In this document: piece by piece, positions 17,556 to 27,898 of the stretch
Position numbering within the stretch: the stretch's first letter is position 1
Layout: each line of letters starts with the position of its first letter
Made by a program: the position numbers and the translations under genes
Notes under the pieces: model-generated
Told to the model about the DNA's origin: nothing
Database searches by the model: none
Seen by the model: the letters and a program-made list of their open reading frames with translations, nothing else
Assembly: GCF_039888675.1 (NCBI RefSeq)
Contig: NZ_JBDQQR010000002.1
Location: forward strand, 410,001 to 474,000
Source of the DNA: Mesorhizobium sp. CAU 1732
Lineage (GTDB): Bacteria; Pseudomonadota; Alphaproteobacteria; Rhizobiales; Rhizobiaceae
Length of the DNA: 64,000 bases
Reading direction: 5' to 3'

Positions 17556-18731
17556 TCACATCGCCTCGACACACATCGCGACGCCCATGCCGCCGCCGAT
17601 GCACAGCGTGGCCAGGCCCTTCTTCGAGCCGCGACGCTTCATCTCATAGACCAGCGTATTGAAGACGCGGGCGCCGGATGCGCCGATCGGATGGCCGATG
17701 GCGATCGCGCCGCCATTCACGTTCACGATGTCCGGGTTCCAGCCCATTTCCTTGTTGACCGCACAGGCCTGCGCCGCGAAGGCTTCGTTCGCTTCGACCA
17801 GATCGAGATCGCCGACCGACCAGCCGGCCTTTTCGAGGGCCTTGCGAGAGGCCGGGATCGGGCCGGTTCCCATGATCTGGGGATCGACGCCTGCGGTTGC
17901 CCACGAGACGATGCGCACCAGCGGCGTGATGCCGCGGCGCACGGCGTCTTCCTCGGTCATGAGCACGACGGCAGCCGCGCCGTCATTGATGCCCGACGCG
18001 CTCGCGGCGGTGACCGTGCCATCCTTGTCGAAGGCGGGCTTCAGCTTCTGCATCGCCTCGATGGTCGCGCCGTGGCGGATATACTCGTCCTGGTCGACGA
18101 CGGTCTCGCCCTTGCGGGTCTTCAGCGTGACGGGAACGATCTCATCCTTGAAGCGGCCGGCCTTTTGCGCGGCCTCCGCCTTGTTTTGCGAAGCGACCGC
18201 GAAATTGTCCTGATCCTCGCGCGAAAGCTGCCACTGGCGAGCGACGTTCTCCGCGGTATTTCCCATGTGGTAGCCATGGAAGGCGTCCCACAATCCGTCC
18301 TTGATCATCGTATCGATCAGCTTGAGATCGCCCATCTTCACGCCGGAGCGCAGATGCTGGGCGTGCGCCGCCATCGACATCGATTCCTGTCCGCCGGCCA
18401 CGATGACCTTCGCATCGCCCGTCGCGATCTGCTGCATGCCGATCGCGATCGCGCGCAGGCCCGAACCACAGATCTGGTTGAGCCCCCAGGCGGTCGTCTC
18501 CTGCGGAATCCCCGCCGCCATGGCGGCCTGGCGTGCCGGGTTCTGGCCCTGGGCGGCCGTCAGGACCTGGCCCATGATCACCTCGTCCACGTCCTTGCCG
18601 TCCACGCCGGCGCGCAACAGCGCCTCCTTGATGGCGATGGAGCCGAGCACATGCGCGGGCGTATCCGCGAAGGCTCCGTTGAACGAACCGACCGGCGTGC
18701 GGGCAGCACTGGCAACGACGATTGAGGTCAT
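17556..18731 (-). CDS. phbA: Acetyl-CoA acetyltransferase (beta-ketothiolase)
   Basis: A 391-residue thiolase that condenses two acetyl-CoA into acetoacetyl-CoA, the first step of polyhydroxybutyrate synthesis. The nucleophilic Cys sits in Q-I-C-G-S-G-L-R-A near residue 90, the active-site His in G-H-P-I-G-A-S-G near 350 and the second Cys in C-I-G-G-G-M-G near 380. The start giving MTSIVVASAARTPVG is chosen from family alignment; the longer open frame is non-homologous. Divergent from phaR, whose product may bind the space between them. Confidence 0.95.
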   Translation of the reverse strand: MTSIVVASAARTPVGSFNGAFADTPAHVLGSIAIKEALLRAGVDGKDVDEVIMGQVLTAAQGQNPARQAAMAAGIPQETTAWGLNQICGSGLRAIAIGMQQIATGDAKVIVAGGQESMSMAAHAQHLRSGVKMGDLKLIDTMIKDGLWDAFHGYHMGNTAENVARQWQLSREDQDNFAVASQNKAEAAQKAGRFKDEIVPVTLKTRKGETVVDQDEYIRHGATIEAMQKLKPAFDKDGTVTAASASGINDGAAAVVLMTEEDAVRRGITPLVRIVSWATAGVDPQIMGTGPIPASRKALEKAGWSVGDLDLVEANEAFAAQACAVNKEMGWNPDIVNVNGGAIAIGHPIGASGARVFNTLVYEMKRRGSKKGLATLCIGGGMGVAMCVEAM

Positions 18732-19060
18732 GATGGTTTCCTCGTTTATTGGAATTGTCTTTAGCGCTGTTTTTGCCCGATCGGGGTCCCAAGTCAAATG
18801 TGAACGCTGCAGTGCAAAAACAATGTGGATCGCCGCAACGCTGCGCCATAGCGCGCAGAAGGCAGCGATTCCGCCGGTCCTGGGGCGGAACACATCAAGA
18901 CAAATGACATGGAATTTCGATGGCGCGGCGCGAGCAAAAGCCTTTCCGCACTGCACAAAGCGCTTTCAATTGCCAACCGTTTGCGCATATCCTGACGATC
19001 CGGTGACAAAAGTGTGGCATCGGTTCACGTCTGATTACGCTGCATTCCGGGAGGTCATGA
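18732..19060. promoter_or_regulatory. Divergent phbA-phaR promoter region with possible PhaR sites
   Basis: In this 329-base region TGCAGTGC (18808-18815, followed by AAAA) and its reverse complement GCACTGCA (18948-18955) lie about 140 bases apart, one near each gene. TGCA/TTGC-type repeats are the known style of PhaR operators in alphaproteobacteria. The repeats are seen; binding is inferred. No gene is visible here. Confidence 0.4.
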
Positions 19061-19672
19061 ATGCCCGCAAAAGACGATCCGGTGGTTATCAAGAAATATG
19101 CGAACCGCCGCCTCTACAATACGGGTACCAGCACCTATGTGACGCTGGAAGACTTGGCGGAAATGGTGAAGAAGGGCGAGGAATTCACCGTCCAGGACGC
19201 CAAGACCGGCAACGACATCACGCATCCGGTGCTGACCCAGATCATTTTCGAACTGGAGAACAAGGACGGGCAGAACATGCTGCCCATTCCGTTCCTGCGT
19301 CAGTTGATCTCGTTTTACGGCGATCAGATGCAGATGGTCGTGCCGAGCTTCCTGGAACAATCGATGGTCGCTTTTGCCAAGGAGCAGGAGCGTTTTCGTG
19401 ATCAGATGAAGAATGCCATCGGCAAGTCGCCGATGGACATGATGAAGATCACCACGCCCATCAAGGCGATCGAAGAGCAGACCAAGCGCAACGTCGAGCT
19501 GTTCCAGAACGCCATGCGCATGTTCACGCCCTTTCCGCCGCCATCCGCTCAGACGAGCGATGACGAGACGGCCACCCCTGACGCGCCAGCGGAAAGGTCC
19601 GACGATCTGCAGGAACTCAAGGAACAGATCGCCGCGATGCAGCGCAAACTGGACAAGATGGGCAACGACTGA
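19061..19672 (+). CDS. phaR: Polyhydroxyalkanoate synthesis repressor PhaR
   Basis: A 203-residue protein. Residues about 6-70 are the PHB/PHA accumulation regulator DNA-binding domain (VVIKKYANRRLYNTGTSTYV), followed by the granule-binding domain (GQNMLPIPFLRQLISFYGDQMQ). PhaR represses phasin and other pha genes until it is titrated onto nascent granules; in rhizobia (AniA) it also shifts carbon flow. The C-terminal 60 residues are low complexity plus a short coiled coil. GGGAGG lies seven bases upstream of the ATG. Divergent from phbAB. Confidence 0.95.
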   Translation: MPAKDDPVVIKKYANRRLYNTGTSTYVTLEDLAEMVKKGEEFTVQDAKTGNDITHPVLTQIIFELENKDGQNMLPIPFLRQLISFYGDQMQMVVPSFLEQSMVAFAKEQERFRDQMKNAIGKSPMDMMKITTPIKAIEEQTKRNVELFQNAMRMFTPFPPPSAQTSDDETATPDAPAERSDDLQELKEQIAAMQRKLDKMGND

Positions 19673-19831
19673 AGCCGATCTCCCTTACTGCGACAGCCTT
19701 ATCGGACGAGCGCGCACCGCGCTCGCTCCCCGTCTTCGCGGTGATGCCAGGCCATTGAGTTGCCGAGAGCCCTTACATTGCGATGCGTGAGGCAATAGGT
19801 TGCCGCCGCTTACCCAAGAAGGAGAACTCGC

Positions 19832-20263
19832 ATGGCGGAACTCACGCTTTCCAAGGCCAACACCATCATCACGCAGGCGCTGGCGAAAGCGGCCGCAGAG
19901 GGCATGAAGCCGCTCGGCGTCGCTGTGCTCGATGCAGGCGGACATCTCATCGCCTGCCAGCGGCAGGACGGCAACCCCTTCATGCGGCTGGATATCGCGT
20001 CGGGCAAAGCTTACGGCGCGCTTGCCGTCGGGACGGGCTCACGCTCGCTGAACGCGGCCGCGCAGGACCGCCCGCATTTCGTCAACGCGCTTATGGCTGC
20101 GTCGGGCGGCAAGATAATTCCCGTGCCGGGTGGCGTGCTCGTTCGCAATGCAGGGGGCGAGATCATTGGCGCCGTCGGCATCTCCGGCGACACCTCGGAC
20201 AATGACGAGGCTTGCGCCATTGCCGGCATCGAAGCGGCCGGCTTCACCGGCGACGGCGGCTGA
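19832..20263 (+). CDS. GlcG/HbpS family heme-binding-like protein
   Basis: A 143-residue protein of the GlcG/HbpS (formerly DUF336) fold. Family marks are L-G-V-A-V-L-D-A-G-G-H-L near residue 28, A-S-G-K-A-Y-G-A-L near 57 and P-V-P-G-G-V-L-V-R-N-A-G-G-E-I-I-G-A-V-G-I-S-G near 93. No signal peptide is seen, so it should be cytoplasmic. Some members bind heme or cobalamin, others sit in glycolate or aromatic operons; nothing here fixes a substrate. AGAAGGAGAA precedes the start. Single gene ending in a strong hairpin. Confidence 0.88.
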   Translation: MAELTLSKANTIITQALAKAAAEGMKPLGVAVLDAGGHLIACQRQDGNPFMRLDIASGKAYGALAVGTGSRSLNAAAQDRPHFVNALMAASGGKIIPVPGGVLVRNAGGEIIGAVGISGDTSDNDEACAIAGIEAAGFTGDGG

Positions 20264-20270
20264 CAGTCCT

Positions 20271-20305
20271 CATCGTCTCCCGCGGCAATGCGGCGGGAGA
20301 CGATG
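20271..20305. terminator. Bidirectional terminator between convergent genes
   Basis: CATCGTCTCCCGC (20271-20283) pairs perfectly with GCGGGAGACGATG (20293-20305) around a 9-base loop. It separates the HbpS-like gene (+) from the membrane protein gene (-). No long T-run follows, so efficiency is uncertain. Confidence 0.7.
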
Positions 20306-20311
20306 CCTCCA

Positions 20312-20713
20312 TCAACGGAAGTTCACATCGCGGGACGACGCGCGCAGCGACACGGTGAAGCCTGCCAGCACGTCGACGAACGTGATGATCATCAGGGTGA
20401 AGAACAGCGACGTCGCAGCCCCGCGCACGAGCAGGAATTCGACCAGAAACGCGACGAAGACGAATGTCGACAGCAGATGATCGACCACAGACGCGTTGGA
20501 CGTGCGGGTCGACTTGAGAATCTCGAAGAACGACAGCAAAAGCGCGATCAGGATCATCAGGTCCGCGACCGTCATCGTGAACACGCCGCCCGACATCATG
20601 GGTACGGAGAAAAGCTGCTGCGCCCACGGCGCGCCATCGCCACCGAACACGCCGGCAAGGCCGAGATTGTAGAGGATGAACGGGACGATCATCAGCGGGA
20701 TGTGGGCGAACAT
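20312..20713 (-). CDS. Small four-helix membrane protein, function unknown
   Basis: A protein of about 133 residues that I do not recognise beyond being conserved-looking and hydrophobic. Four probable membrane spans are visible (about 4-22, 47-67, 82-102 and 107-127) with a short polar loop K-S-T-R-T-S-N-A-S between the second and third. I start at the ATG giving MFAHIPLM, which has GGAG about ten bases upstream; a TTG two codons earlier is possible. It ends before a strong hairpin. No context links it to a pathway. Confidence 0.75.
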   Translation of the reverse strand: MFAHIPLMIVPFILYNLGLAGVFGGDGAPWAQQLFSVPMMSGGVFTMTVADLMILIALLLSFFEILKSTRTSNASVVDHLLSTFVFVAFLVEFLLVRGAATSLFFTLMIITFVDVLAGFTVSLRASSRDVNFR

Positions 20714-20812
20714 GCGCAAGCTCCGTCGCGACTGGTCAGTCTTGTAGCGCAGGAGATCCGCACACGGTCAAGCAGCATGCGATCACGCGCGCGTCGCAAC
20801 GCCCGAAAACGC

Positions 20813-20836
20813 AAAAAGACCGGCGCGAGGCCGGCC
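20813..20836 (-). terminator. Rho-independent terminator of rpmF
   Basis: On the minus strand GGCCGGC (20836-20830) pairs with GCCGGTC (20824-20818) and is followed by TTTTT. It lies 28 bases past the rpmF stop. Confidence 0.88.
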
Positions 20837-20863
20837 TTAACGTGCAGAAAAGCGAGCGGTAGC

Positions 20864-21046
20864 TCAGCCTTCCTTGGGCTCCAGAACCTGGCGACCGCGA
20901 TACATGCCGGTCTTCAGGTCGATGTGGTGCGGACGGCGCAGTTCGCCGGAATTCTTGTCCTCGACATAGGTCGGGGCCTTGAGCGCGTCGGCCGAGCGGC
21001 GCATGCCGCGCTTGGACGGCGAGGTCTTTCGTTTAGGTACAGCCAT
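20864..21046 (-). CDS. rpmF: 50S ribosomal protein L32
   Basis: A 60-residue basic protein starting [21 protein letters not shown], the unmistakable L32 N-terminus, and ending with [16 protein letters not shown]. It is part of the large ribosomal subunit. The zinc-ribbon cysteines found in some L32 paralogues are absent, as usual in rhizobia, so this is the zinc-independent form. It lies 153 bases downstream of mtgA on the same strand and has its own terminator. Confidence 0.98.
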   Translation of the reverse strand: MAVPKRKTSPSKRGMRRSADALKAPTYVEDKNSGELRRPHHIDLKTGMYRGRQVLEPKEG

Positions 21047-21199
21047 TGATCATGCTCCGGTGTTACTCAACAGCCGCTGCGCCCTCGCGAAAGGGCCTCG
21101 CATGGCGGCCGAAATCAAAGAAAGTCGCGTGCCTATACACGCAGGAGCCGCTTTTGACCAGCACCGGTACGGAAATTTTTCCGCCTGATGCGGCAAAGC

Positions 21200-21940
21200 C
21201 TACCGCAGGCACCGTACATAATCGCCGGCATGGTTCGCGCGGCGCTCGATCGTGGCCGCGAGCCGGTTGAGCCCCGGCCCTGGAGACGCCGGCGTGCGTG
21301 TCAGCGGACTGGGCAGGGTCACAGCGAGAAGTGCCGCCTGCCGCGCGGTCAGATCGCGCGACGACTTGCCGAAATGATGCTGGGCGGCGGCCTCCGCGCC
21401 ATAGATGCCCGGGCCCCATTCGGCGATGTTCAGGTAGATTTCCATGATCCGCCGCTTGGGCATGACGAGGTCGAGATAGACCGCATAGGGCAGTTCGATC
21501 GCCTTGCGGATGTAGGAACGGCCGTGCCAGAGATAGAGGTTCTTGACGGTCTGCATCGTGATCGTCGAACCGCCGCGAGTCGCCTCGCCTGCCAGGAAAT
21601 CGTCGAACAATGCACGGAACTCGCCGAGATCGATGCCCCTGTGGGAACAGAACTGTCCATCTTCGGACATGACCACGGAATGTTTGAGCCGATCGCCGAT
21701 CTGGTCGATGGGTGTCCAGCGGCGGTCGTACCCCGAGAAGGTCGCGAGGTCCTTCATCATCAGCGTCGAGATCGGGTGGATGGCGGATGGCATGTAGAGA
21801 AGTGTGACGGCGATAGGCATGAGCCCGGCGATCACGACGACCAGCGCGATGCGCCGCAACCAGACGAATGAGCGCCGACGCGCTTTGCTCCGCCCGCGGC
21901 GCCTCATGTCCGGCTCGATCTCGACGGTTGGCTGATCCAC
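21200..21940 (-). CDS. mtgA: Monofunctional biosynthetic peptidoglycan transglycosylase
   Basis: About 246 residues. A basic N-terminus and one membrane span (about 28-50) anchor it in the inner membrane; the GT51 domain follows with the motif [12 protein letters not shown] and catalytic Glu near residue 86, G-G-S-T-I-T-M-Q-T near 120 and [12 protein letters not shown] near 170. It polymerises lipid II into glycan strands. I prefer the GTG at 21940 because AGAGGGG lies seven bases upstream; an in-frame ATG at 21907 would remove eleven residues. Divergent from the prenyl synthase gene. Confidence 0.92.
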   Translation of the reverse strand: MDQPTVEIEPDMRRRGRSKARRRSFVWLRRIALVVVIAGLMPIAVTLLYMPSAIHPISTLMMKDLATFSGYDRRWTPIDQIGDRLKHSVVMSEDGQFCSHRGIDLGEFRALFDDFLAGEATRGGSTITMQTVKNLYLWHGRSYIRKAIELPYAVYLDLVMPKRRIMEIYLNIAEWGPGIYGAEAAAQHHFGKSSRDLTARQAALLAVTLPSPLTRTPASPGPGLNRLAATIERRANHAGDYVRCLR

Positions 21941-22047
21941 CTTTCGGCCCCTCTTTCCATCTTTCCGGCATACAGTCGACCCAGTCGAAGCGCAACGCTG
22001 AGAGGCGTCTTGACCGCGAGCGCTTTTGTCGGCATCGCTCCGCAACC

Positions 22048-22965
22048 ATGGAACACGCCGATACCCAGATATTCGAAGCAATCCTGGCCGGGCGCGCCGC
22101 AAGCGTCGAACGCACGCTGGACGCGCTCCTGCGACCCGCATTGCAGGATGGTGAAATCGCCAGGCCAGAGGGACTGCTCGCCGCAATCCGGCATGGCGTG
22201 CTCAACGGCGGCAAGCGCCTCCGTCCGTTTCTCGTGCTGGAGAGCGCTGCACTCTTCGAGGCGGATGGAGAGGCGGCCATGCGGGTGGCGGCTGCCCTCG
22301 AATGCATCCATTGTTATTCGCTCATCCACGACGATCTGCCGGCCATGGATGACGACGATCTCCGCCGCGGGCAACCCACGGTTCACCGCGCCTTCGACGA
22401 GGCAACCGCAATCCTCGCCGGCGACAGCCTCCTCACCTACGCCTTCGACATCATTGCGGACGATGCGACCGATCTGGCCGCAGACCGCAAGACTGCGCTC
22501 ATCCTTCGGCTGGCCCGCGCGGCGGGCATGGGCGGCATGGCCGGCGGTCAGGCGCTCGATCTTCTGGCCGAACGGGAAAAGCCCGACGAAACCGGTATCG
22601 TCACGCTTCAGGCGATGAAGACCGGCGCGCTGATCCGATTCGCATGCGAGGCGGGTGCGATCGTTGGCGGCGCTACTCCCGCCCAGCGCGAGACGCTCGC
22701 GGAGTTCGGCTCCGCGATCGGCCTGGCATTCCAGCTTGCCGACGACCTGCTCGACGCAACCTCCGACACGCAGGCGCTCGGCAAAGGCGCGGGCAAGGAT
22801 GCGGCGGCGGGCAAGGCGACGCTCGTCGGCCTGCACGGCATCGACTGGACGCGCCGTCAGCTCGCAGGCCTGGTCGATCAGGCAAGCGACCTGCTCACCC
22901 CCTTCGGCGCGCGCGCCGACATCCTGCGCGAAGCCTCGCGCTTCGTTGCCACCCGCTCTTTCTGA
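22048..22965 (+). CDS. ispA: Polyprenyl synthetase, farnesyl diphosphate synthase type
   Basis: A 305-residue enzyme that joins isopentenyl diphosphate to allylic diphosphates to give farnesyl (or geranylgeranyl) diphosphate. The first aspartate-rich motif [14 protein letters not shown] is near residue 93, G-G-K-R-L-R-P near 53, and the second motif reads D-D-L-L-D near 232, slightly short of the usual DDILD. The start giving [11 protein letters not shown] has no strong ribosome site but fits family length. ispG of the same isoprenoid pathway is 4 kb away. Confidence 0.9.
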   Translation: MEHADTQIFEAILAGRAASVERTLDALLRPALQDGEIARPEGLLAAIRHGVLNGGKRLRPFLVLESAALFEADGEAAMRVAAALECIHCYSLIHDDLPAMDDDDLRRGQPTVHRAFDEATAILAGDSLLTYAFDIIADDATDLAADRKTALILRLARAAGMGGMAGGQALDLLAEREKPDETGIVTLQAMKTGALIRFACEAGAIVGGATPAQRETLAEFGSAIGLAFQLADDLLDATSDTQALGKGAGKDAAAGKATLVGLHGIDWTRRQLAGLVDQASDLLTPFGARADILREASRFVATRSF

Positions 22966-23071
22966 CGTCCGACACGCAAATCATTCGAAATCGAACTGCC
23001 CGGATTAAGAGCAACTTAATCGGATTGCTCAATCTTTAGCGACGTGTGGTGCGTAAGGGTGTCTGGGGCCG

Positions 23072-25627
23072 ATGTCGTTTGCTGTAACGCGCGCGTATAT
23101 GCGCGGTCGTCTTATTTTCATCATGACCGGCTTCTTGCTGGCTGTGGCGCTTGGTGCCGGCGTTATCCATTGGCAGGCCAAGATGGCCCGAACCAACGTC
23201 GAGTTCGGGGCAGTCCTGAGCGCCATGAGCGAGGCGACCGCCGACGTCATCTACTTTGCGCTCATGCTGGACCAGACGAGCCTGCGCGGCGAACTCGGCG
23301 ACGAACGGGCCGCACGCGCCCAGCTCGAAATCGAGGTCGGCCAGTTTGCCATGCCGAAAGGGCCCGTCACGCAACAGCCCACCTTCAATGCCGATGCCGC
23401 GATGGATGAGACGCGATCCAACCTGCACGCGGCCATAGACCGGCTCGACCGCGCCTACCGCGCTTTCGGCCTGGCTGCGGACGGCGACTTCCAGATGGGC
23501 GAGAGCCAGCGCATCACGATCGACGAAAATGCACAGACGACGCGAACGGCCATATCGGGCGATATCACGTCGATCCTCGCCGGCATCAACGACCGCAAGG
23601 TTCCGGATACGCTGATGCGCCTGTGGGAAGGTGACGGCGGCAACTTCTCGCTCAAGCGCGACGTGCAGGAAGTCATCACGCTCGCCAATCGGCTCGACAT
23701 CATGAGCGACTACGCCTCCCCGGTGGCGCAACGCGTGTTCCGCGGCCTCCAAACCCTCGCAAGTGAGCGCGTGCGGCCGAATCTCGACGCGACGGTCGTC
23801 GAACTGCGCAGCGACATGATCGAGGGTTACAATTCGCTTCAGAAAATCCTGATCGCGGTCGCCGCGTCAATTTTCCTCGTCGGTGTCGCCACCACGCTGT
23901 GGGTCTTCGTGCCGATGATGCGGAACATCTCACGCGCCCATGACGATCTGCATTCGGCCAACGCGTCCATCGAGGCTGCCCGCGTGAAGGCTGAATCGGC
24001 CGACCGGGCGAAGTCCGAGTTCCTCGCGAACATGAGCCACGAAATCCGAACGCCCATGAACGGCGTGCTGGGCATGGCCGAACTTCTCATCCGCACCGAC
24101 CTCGACACGCGCCAGAGAACCTTCGCCGATGTCATCCTGAAATCGGGCAACGCGCTCCTCACGATCATCAACGACATTCTCGACTTCTCCAAGATCGACG
24201 CCGGACAGTTAAGCCTTGATCCGGCGCCCTTCAGGCTTGGCGAGGCCATCGAGGACGTGGCGACACTGGTTTCCACCCGCGTCGCGGAGAAGGACCTTGA
24301 GCTCATCGTCCGCGTCGATCCGGAGCTTCCGGCCTGCGTCGTCGGCGATGTCGGGCGCATTCGCCAGATCGCCACCAATCTCGTCGGAAACGGCGTCAAG
24401 TTCACCGAAAAAGGTCACGTCCTGGTCGATGTCAGCGGGCACGTCGAGAACAGCACCGCTCACATCACCATTCGCGTGGAAGATTCCGGCATCGGCATCC
24501 CCGACAAGATGCTGGAAAAGGTTTTCGAAAAATTCAGCCAGGTCGATTCATCGTCCACAAGACGCCATGAAGGCACCGGCCTCGGCCTCGCCATCGCCTC
24601 GCGCCTTGTCTATCTGATGGGCGGCGAGATGGGTGTCCAAAGCGAGTACGGGCGTGGCTCGACCTTCTGGTTCACGATACCGCTGACGATCTACGAAGAT
24701 GTCGAGCCTGCGAAACCGGTGCCCTTCGACGTCTCCGGCGCGCGCGTTCTCGTCATCGACGACAACCGCATTAACCGCGACATCCTGCTCGAACAGCTTC
24801 GTAGCTGGAACTTCGATTGCGCGGCAGCCGAAAATGGCGAAGTCGGCCTCGCCTTCCTGGACCGTGCCGTCCAGCTTGGCGCGACCGTCGATTGCATCAT
24901 TCTCGACTACCAGATGCCGGGCATCAACGGCGTCGAAGTCGCGCGCCGCATCGCCGCGAACCCCGCGACCTGGAACATCCCGGTTCTGCTGCTCACCTCA
25001 GTGGACCAGGCGGTAACCGGCCAGTTGACAATGGAATCGGGCATTTCGGCGCATCTTAACAAGCCGGCGCGCTCATCAGCGCTGCTGGAGACCCTCGTCA
25101 CGATCATGCAGGTGGCGCGTGCGGCACCCCGCAAGGAGCGGCCCGCGGGGCCGGAAACGCCACGCCCCGCTGCCAAGATCGTCACCGAAGCGACGCGCCC
25201 GGCCCATTCACCCCAGCGCGCGAACAAGCCGCGCCAGCTCGATATTCTCGTGGCCGAAGACAACGAGGTGAACCAGCTCGTCTTCAGCCAGATTCTCGAC
25301 GGGTTGGGACTTCATTATCGCATCGCCTCGAACGGGCGCACCGCCGTCGAGATGCACCGCACGCTGAAGCCGCGCCTCATCCTGATGGACGTGTCCATGC
25401 CCGAGATGAACGGCTTCGAGGCGACCGCCGCGATCCGCGACGCCGAACAGGGGATCGGCACCCGCACGCCGATCATCGGCGTCACCGCACATGCGTTGAA
25501 GGGCGATCGCGAGAAATGCATGGAATCGGGCATGGACGATTATCTGTCGAAGCCCGTCTCCCCCAACAAGCTCGCGGCCAAGATCAACGCCTGGATCGGC
25601 GAGGACAATGTGGCGCTCAGCGCCTGA
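23072..25627 (+). CDS. Hybrid sensor histidine kinase with two receiver domains
   Basis: An 851-residue inner-membrane sensor. One span lies near 13-35 and another near 265-288, flanking a helical periplasmic region of about 230 residues. The kinase domain has the H-box [12 protein letters not shown] with phospho-His at 323, then the N, G1 and G2 boxes (G-T-G-L-G-L-A-I). Two receiver domains follow, with phospho-Asp at about 612 (ILDYQMPG) and 773 (LMDVSMPE). No HPt domain is present, so a separate phosphotransfer protein is needed. No partner regulator is adjacent. Its stop abuts that of the convergent gene (TGATCA). Confidence 0.9.
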   Translation: MSFAVTRAYMRGRLIFIMTGFLLAVALGAGVIHWQAKMARTNVEFGAVLSAMSEATADVIYFALMLDQTSLRGELGDERAARAQLEIEVGQFAMPKGPVTQQPTFNADAAMDETRSNLHAAIDRLDRAYRAFGLAADGDFQMGESQRITIDENAQTTRTAISGDITSILAGINDRKVPDTLMRLWEGDGGNFSLKRDVQEVITLANRLDIMSDYASPVAQRVFRGLQTLASERVRPNLDATVVELRSDMIEGYNSLQKILIAVAASIFLVGVATTLWVFVPMMRNISRAHDDLHSANASIEAARVKAESADRAKSEFLANMSHEIRTPMNGVLGMAELLIRTDLDTRQRTFADVILKSGNALLTIINDILDFSKIDAGQLSLDPAPFRLGEAIEDVATLVSTRVAEKDLELIVRVDPELPACVVGDVGRIRQIATNLVGNGVKFTEKGHVLVDVSGHVENSTAHITIRVEDSGIGIPDKMLEKVFEKFSQVDSSSTRRHEGTGLGLAIASRLVYLMGGEMGVQSEYGRGSTFWFTIPLTIYEDVEPAKPVPFDVSGARVLVIDDNRINRDILLEQLRSWNFDCAAAENGEVGLAFLDRAVQLGATVDCIILDYQMPGINGVEVARRIAANPATWNIPVLLLTSVDQAVTGQLTMESGISAHLNKPARSSALLETLVTIMQVARAAPRKERPAGPETPRPAAKIVTEATRPAHSPQRANKPRQLDILVAEDNEVNQLVFSQILDGLGLHYRIASNGRTAVEMHRTLKPRLILMDVSMPEMNGFEATAAIRDAEQGIGTRTPIIGVTAHALKGDREKCMESGMDDYLSKPVSPNKLAAKINAWIGEDNVALSA

Positions 25628-26491
25628 TCAGCGATTGCGCGTGACGATGCACGCGCCGCCGGCGCGCCTGAGCCCGACGCACAGCGCGTCGGCCTCGCCA
25701 CGTGTTTCGGCGCCGACCCGAACCGCATAGATGCCGCGCCGGCCGATCGGCGAGCGCACACGGCTGATTACCGGCTCCACATTTGCGAACAGCTTCGGGT
25801 TTCGGCCCTTCACCGTCTGCCATTGCCGTATCGCGGCCGCACGGTTGAAGCTGCCTGCGACCTGGATGCCCCAGGGCAGAACCGGCACGGTGGACATGGC
25901 GACGGTCTGGAACCTTGCGGTGGGCAGGTCGAGGCACGCGCGGCTGAACGATTTTGTCTCGTGCAACGGAGGCGCTTCCACCTCTCCCCGAACGCCCGCG
26001 AACGTGTCGGCGGGCGCACCCATGATGTCGAGCACGTAATTCTCGGTTTCCAGCGGCAGGAAGCCGCCGCTCGCGAGCCAGCGCGACACCCTGCCCTCCC
26101 CGGAATTGTAGGCAGCCGCCGCAAGGCCGAAATTCCCGAACTTGGTCGAAAGCTCCGCGAGATAGGTCGCAGCCGCCGGAATGGCCTGCTCGATGTCGAA
26201 CGCATCCTCGAGGCCGCGCATGCGTGCCGTGCCGGGCATGAACTGCGCCACGCCCTCCGCACCCTTGGGGCTCACCGCATTGGGGTCGAAGCGGCTCTCC
26301 TTCCAGATCAGGCGCGCGAGGAAAGCGCGCGGCAGATCGTTCTGGTCGGCATGAGCCGCGATCAGACCGCAGACGCGGCCAAGATAGGGCGGCCCGGGCG
26401 GATCGGCGAACGCAGTTTGAGAAACGCTCGCGGAAATAGCGACCGCGAATGCGACGGCGAGCCTGATCCTATTCCGCCGCTTGCCGGCCAC
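25628..26491 (-). CDS. Lytic transglycosylase domain protein (SLT family)
   Basis: About 287 residues. A signal peptide (about 1-30, ending SQTAFAD) sends it to the periplasm. The goose-lysozyme-like SLT domain follows, with catalytic Glu in [11 protein letters not shown], then [13 protein letters not shown] and A-A-Y-N-S-G. It cleaves peptidoglycan glycan strands to 1,6-anhydro ends. The C-terminal third resembles a SPOR-like repeat ([17 protein letters not shown]). No ATG is suitably placed; I use GTG at 26491, inside the end of ispG, a 23-base overlap that implies coupling to ispG. Confidence 0.82.
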   Translation of the reverse strand: MAGKRRNRIRLAVAFAVAISASVSQTAFADPPGPPYLGRVCGLIAAHADQNDLPRAFLARLIWKESRFDPNAVSPKGAEGVAQFMPGTARMRGLEDAFDIEQAIPAAATYLAELSTKFGNFGLAAAAYNSGEGRVSRWLASGGFLPLETENYVLDIMGAPADTFAGVRGEVEAPPLHETKSFSRACLDLPTARFQTVAMSTVPVLPWGIQVAGSFNRAAAIRQWQTVKGRNPKLFANVEPVISRVRSPIGRRGIYAVRVGAETRGEADALCVGLRRAGGACIVTRNR

Positions 26492-27746
26492 CGGTTCCGA
26501 ACCGCTGCTCGATATAGTCGGCGACCATCTTCTGGAAATCGTCCGCGATGTTCGGCCCGCGCAGGGTCGCGGCCTTCTGCCCGTCGATGAAGATGGGCGC
26601 GGATGGCGTCTCGCCTGTGCCCGGCAGCGAAATGCCAATATCGGCATGCTTGGATTCGCCCGGTCCGTTGACGATACAGCCCATCACCGCAACCTTGAGA
26701 GCTTCAACGCCCGGATATTTCTCGCGCCAGACAGGCATGTTGCGGCGCAGATCGTCCTGAATGGTCGCGGCCAGTTCCTGGAACACCGTCGATGTCGTGC
26801 GCCCGCAGCCCGGACACGCCGCCACGATCGGCACGAACTGGCGGAAACCCATCGTCTGGAGCAGTTCCTGCGCCACCTGCACCTCGCGGGTCCGGTCGCC
26901 GCCGGGCTCGGGCGTCAGCGAGATGCGGATCGTGTCGCCGATGCCTTGCTGAAGCAGGATGCCCATCGCGGCAGACGACGCCACGACGCCCTTCGTGCCC
27001 ATGCCTGCCTCGGTAAGGCCGAGATGAAGCGCGTGGTTCGATCGCTTGGACAGTTCGACATAGACGGCGATCAGGTCCTGCACCTGGCTGACCTTGGCCG
27101 ACAGGATGATCTTCTCGCGCGGCAGGCCGATCTCTTCCGCGAGTTCTGCCGAGATCAGCGCGGACTGCACGATCGCTTCGCGCATCACCTCCACCGCCGT
27201 CATGGGAGAACCGGCCTTCTGGTTCTGGTCCATCAACCGCGTCAGCAATTCCTGGTCGAGCGATCCCCAGTTGACGCCGATGCGCACCGGCTTGTCGTGC
27301 CGGATCGCGGTCTCGACGATCGCGCCGAACTGCCGGTCCTTCTTTTCCTTGAAACCGACATTGCCGGGATTGATGCGATACTTCGCGAGCGCTTCGGCGC
27401 AATCGGGGTGGTCCGCCAGAAGCTTGTGGCCGATATAATGGAAGTCGCCCACCAGGGGCACGTTCACGCCCAGCCGCGCCAGCCTGTCGCGGATGCGCGG
27501 GACGGCGGCGGCGCTCTCGTCGCGATCGACCGTGATGCGCACGATTTCGGACCCGGCGCGATGAAGCGCGGCGACCTGCGCCACGGTGCCGTCTATGTCG
27601 GCCGTGTCGGTGTTCGTCATCGACTGGACGACCACCGGCGCTCCGCCACCGACCAGCACGTCGCCGACCAGAACACCGACGGTTTGCTTGCGATCCAGCG
27701 GACGGTCGAGGAAGGGCTGCATGATGCTCAAATTCATATCGTTCAT
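26469..27746 (-). CDS. ispG: 4-hydroxy-3-methylbut-2-en-1-yl diphosphate synthase
   Basis: A 425-residue [4Fe-4S] enzyme of the MEP isoprenoid pathway. Family landmarks are [11 protein letters not shown] near residue 40, [10 protein letters not shown] near 155, and the cluster cysteines in A-C-P-G-C-G-R-T near 310 and [11 protein letters not shown] near 350. It converts MEcPP to HMBPP using reduced ferredoxin or flavodoxin. The lytic transglycosylase gene starts inside its 3' end. Divergent from bdhA across 152 bases. Confidence 0.96.
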   Translation of the reverse strand: MNDMNLSIMQPFLDRPLDRKQTVGVLVGDVLVGGGAPVVVQSMTNTDTADIDGTVAQVAALHRAGSEIVRITVDRDESAAAVPRIRDRLARLGVNVPLVGDFHYIGHKLLADHPDCAEALAKYRINPGNVGFKEKKDRQFGAIVETAIRHDKPVRIGVNWGSLDQELLTRLMDQNQKAGSPMTAVEVMREAIVQSALISAELAEEIGLPREKIILSAKVSQVQDLIAVYVELSKRSNHALHLGLTEAGMGTKGVVASSAAMGILLQQGIGDTIRISLTPEPGGDRTREVQVAQELLQTMGFRQFVPIVAACPGCGRTTSTVFQELAATIQDDLRRNMPVWREKYPGVEALKVAVMGCIVNGPGESKHADIGISLPGTGETPSAPIFIDGQKAATLRGPNIADDFQKMVADYIEQRFGTGGRQAAE

Positions 27747-27898
27747 CGCACGTATTTAGGGTGTCGGAGGTATCTAGCACAATCCGGCAAATCGGGCATG
27801 ACGAAGACGCAACTACCGTAAAACCACCATCACGGTTGGAATTCATGCTGCAGCGCAATATGTAACAGTCGCATAGAACCATCGCGAAAGACGAAACC

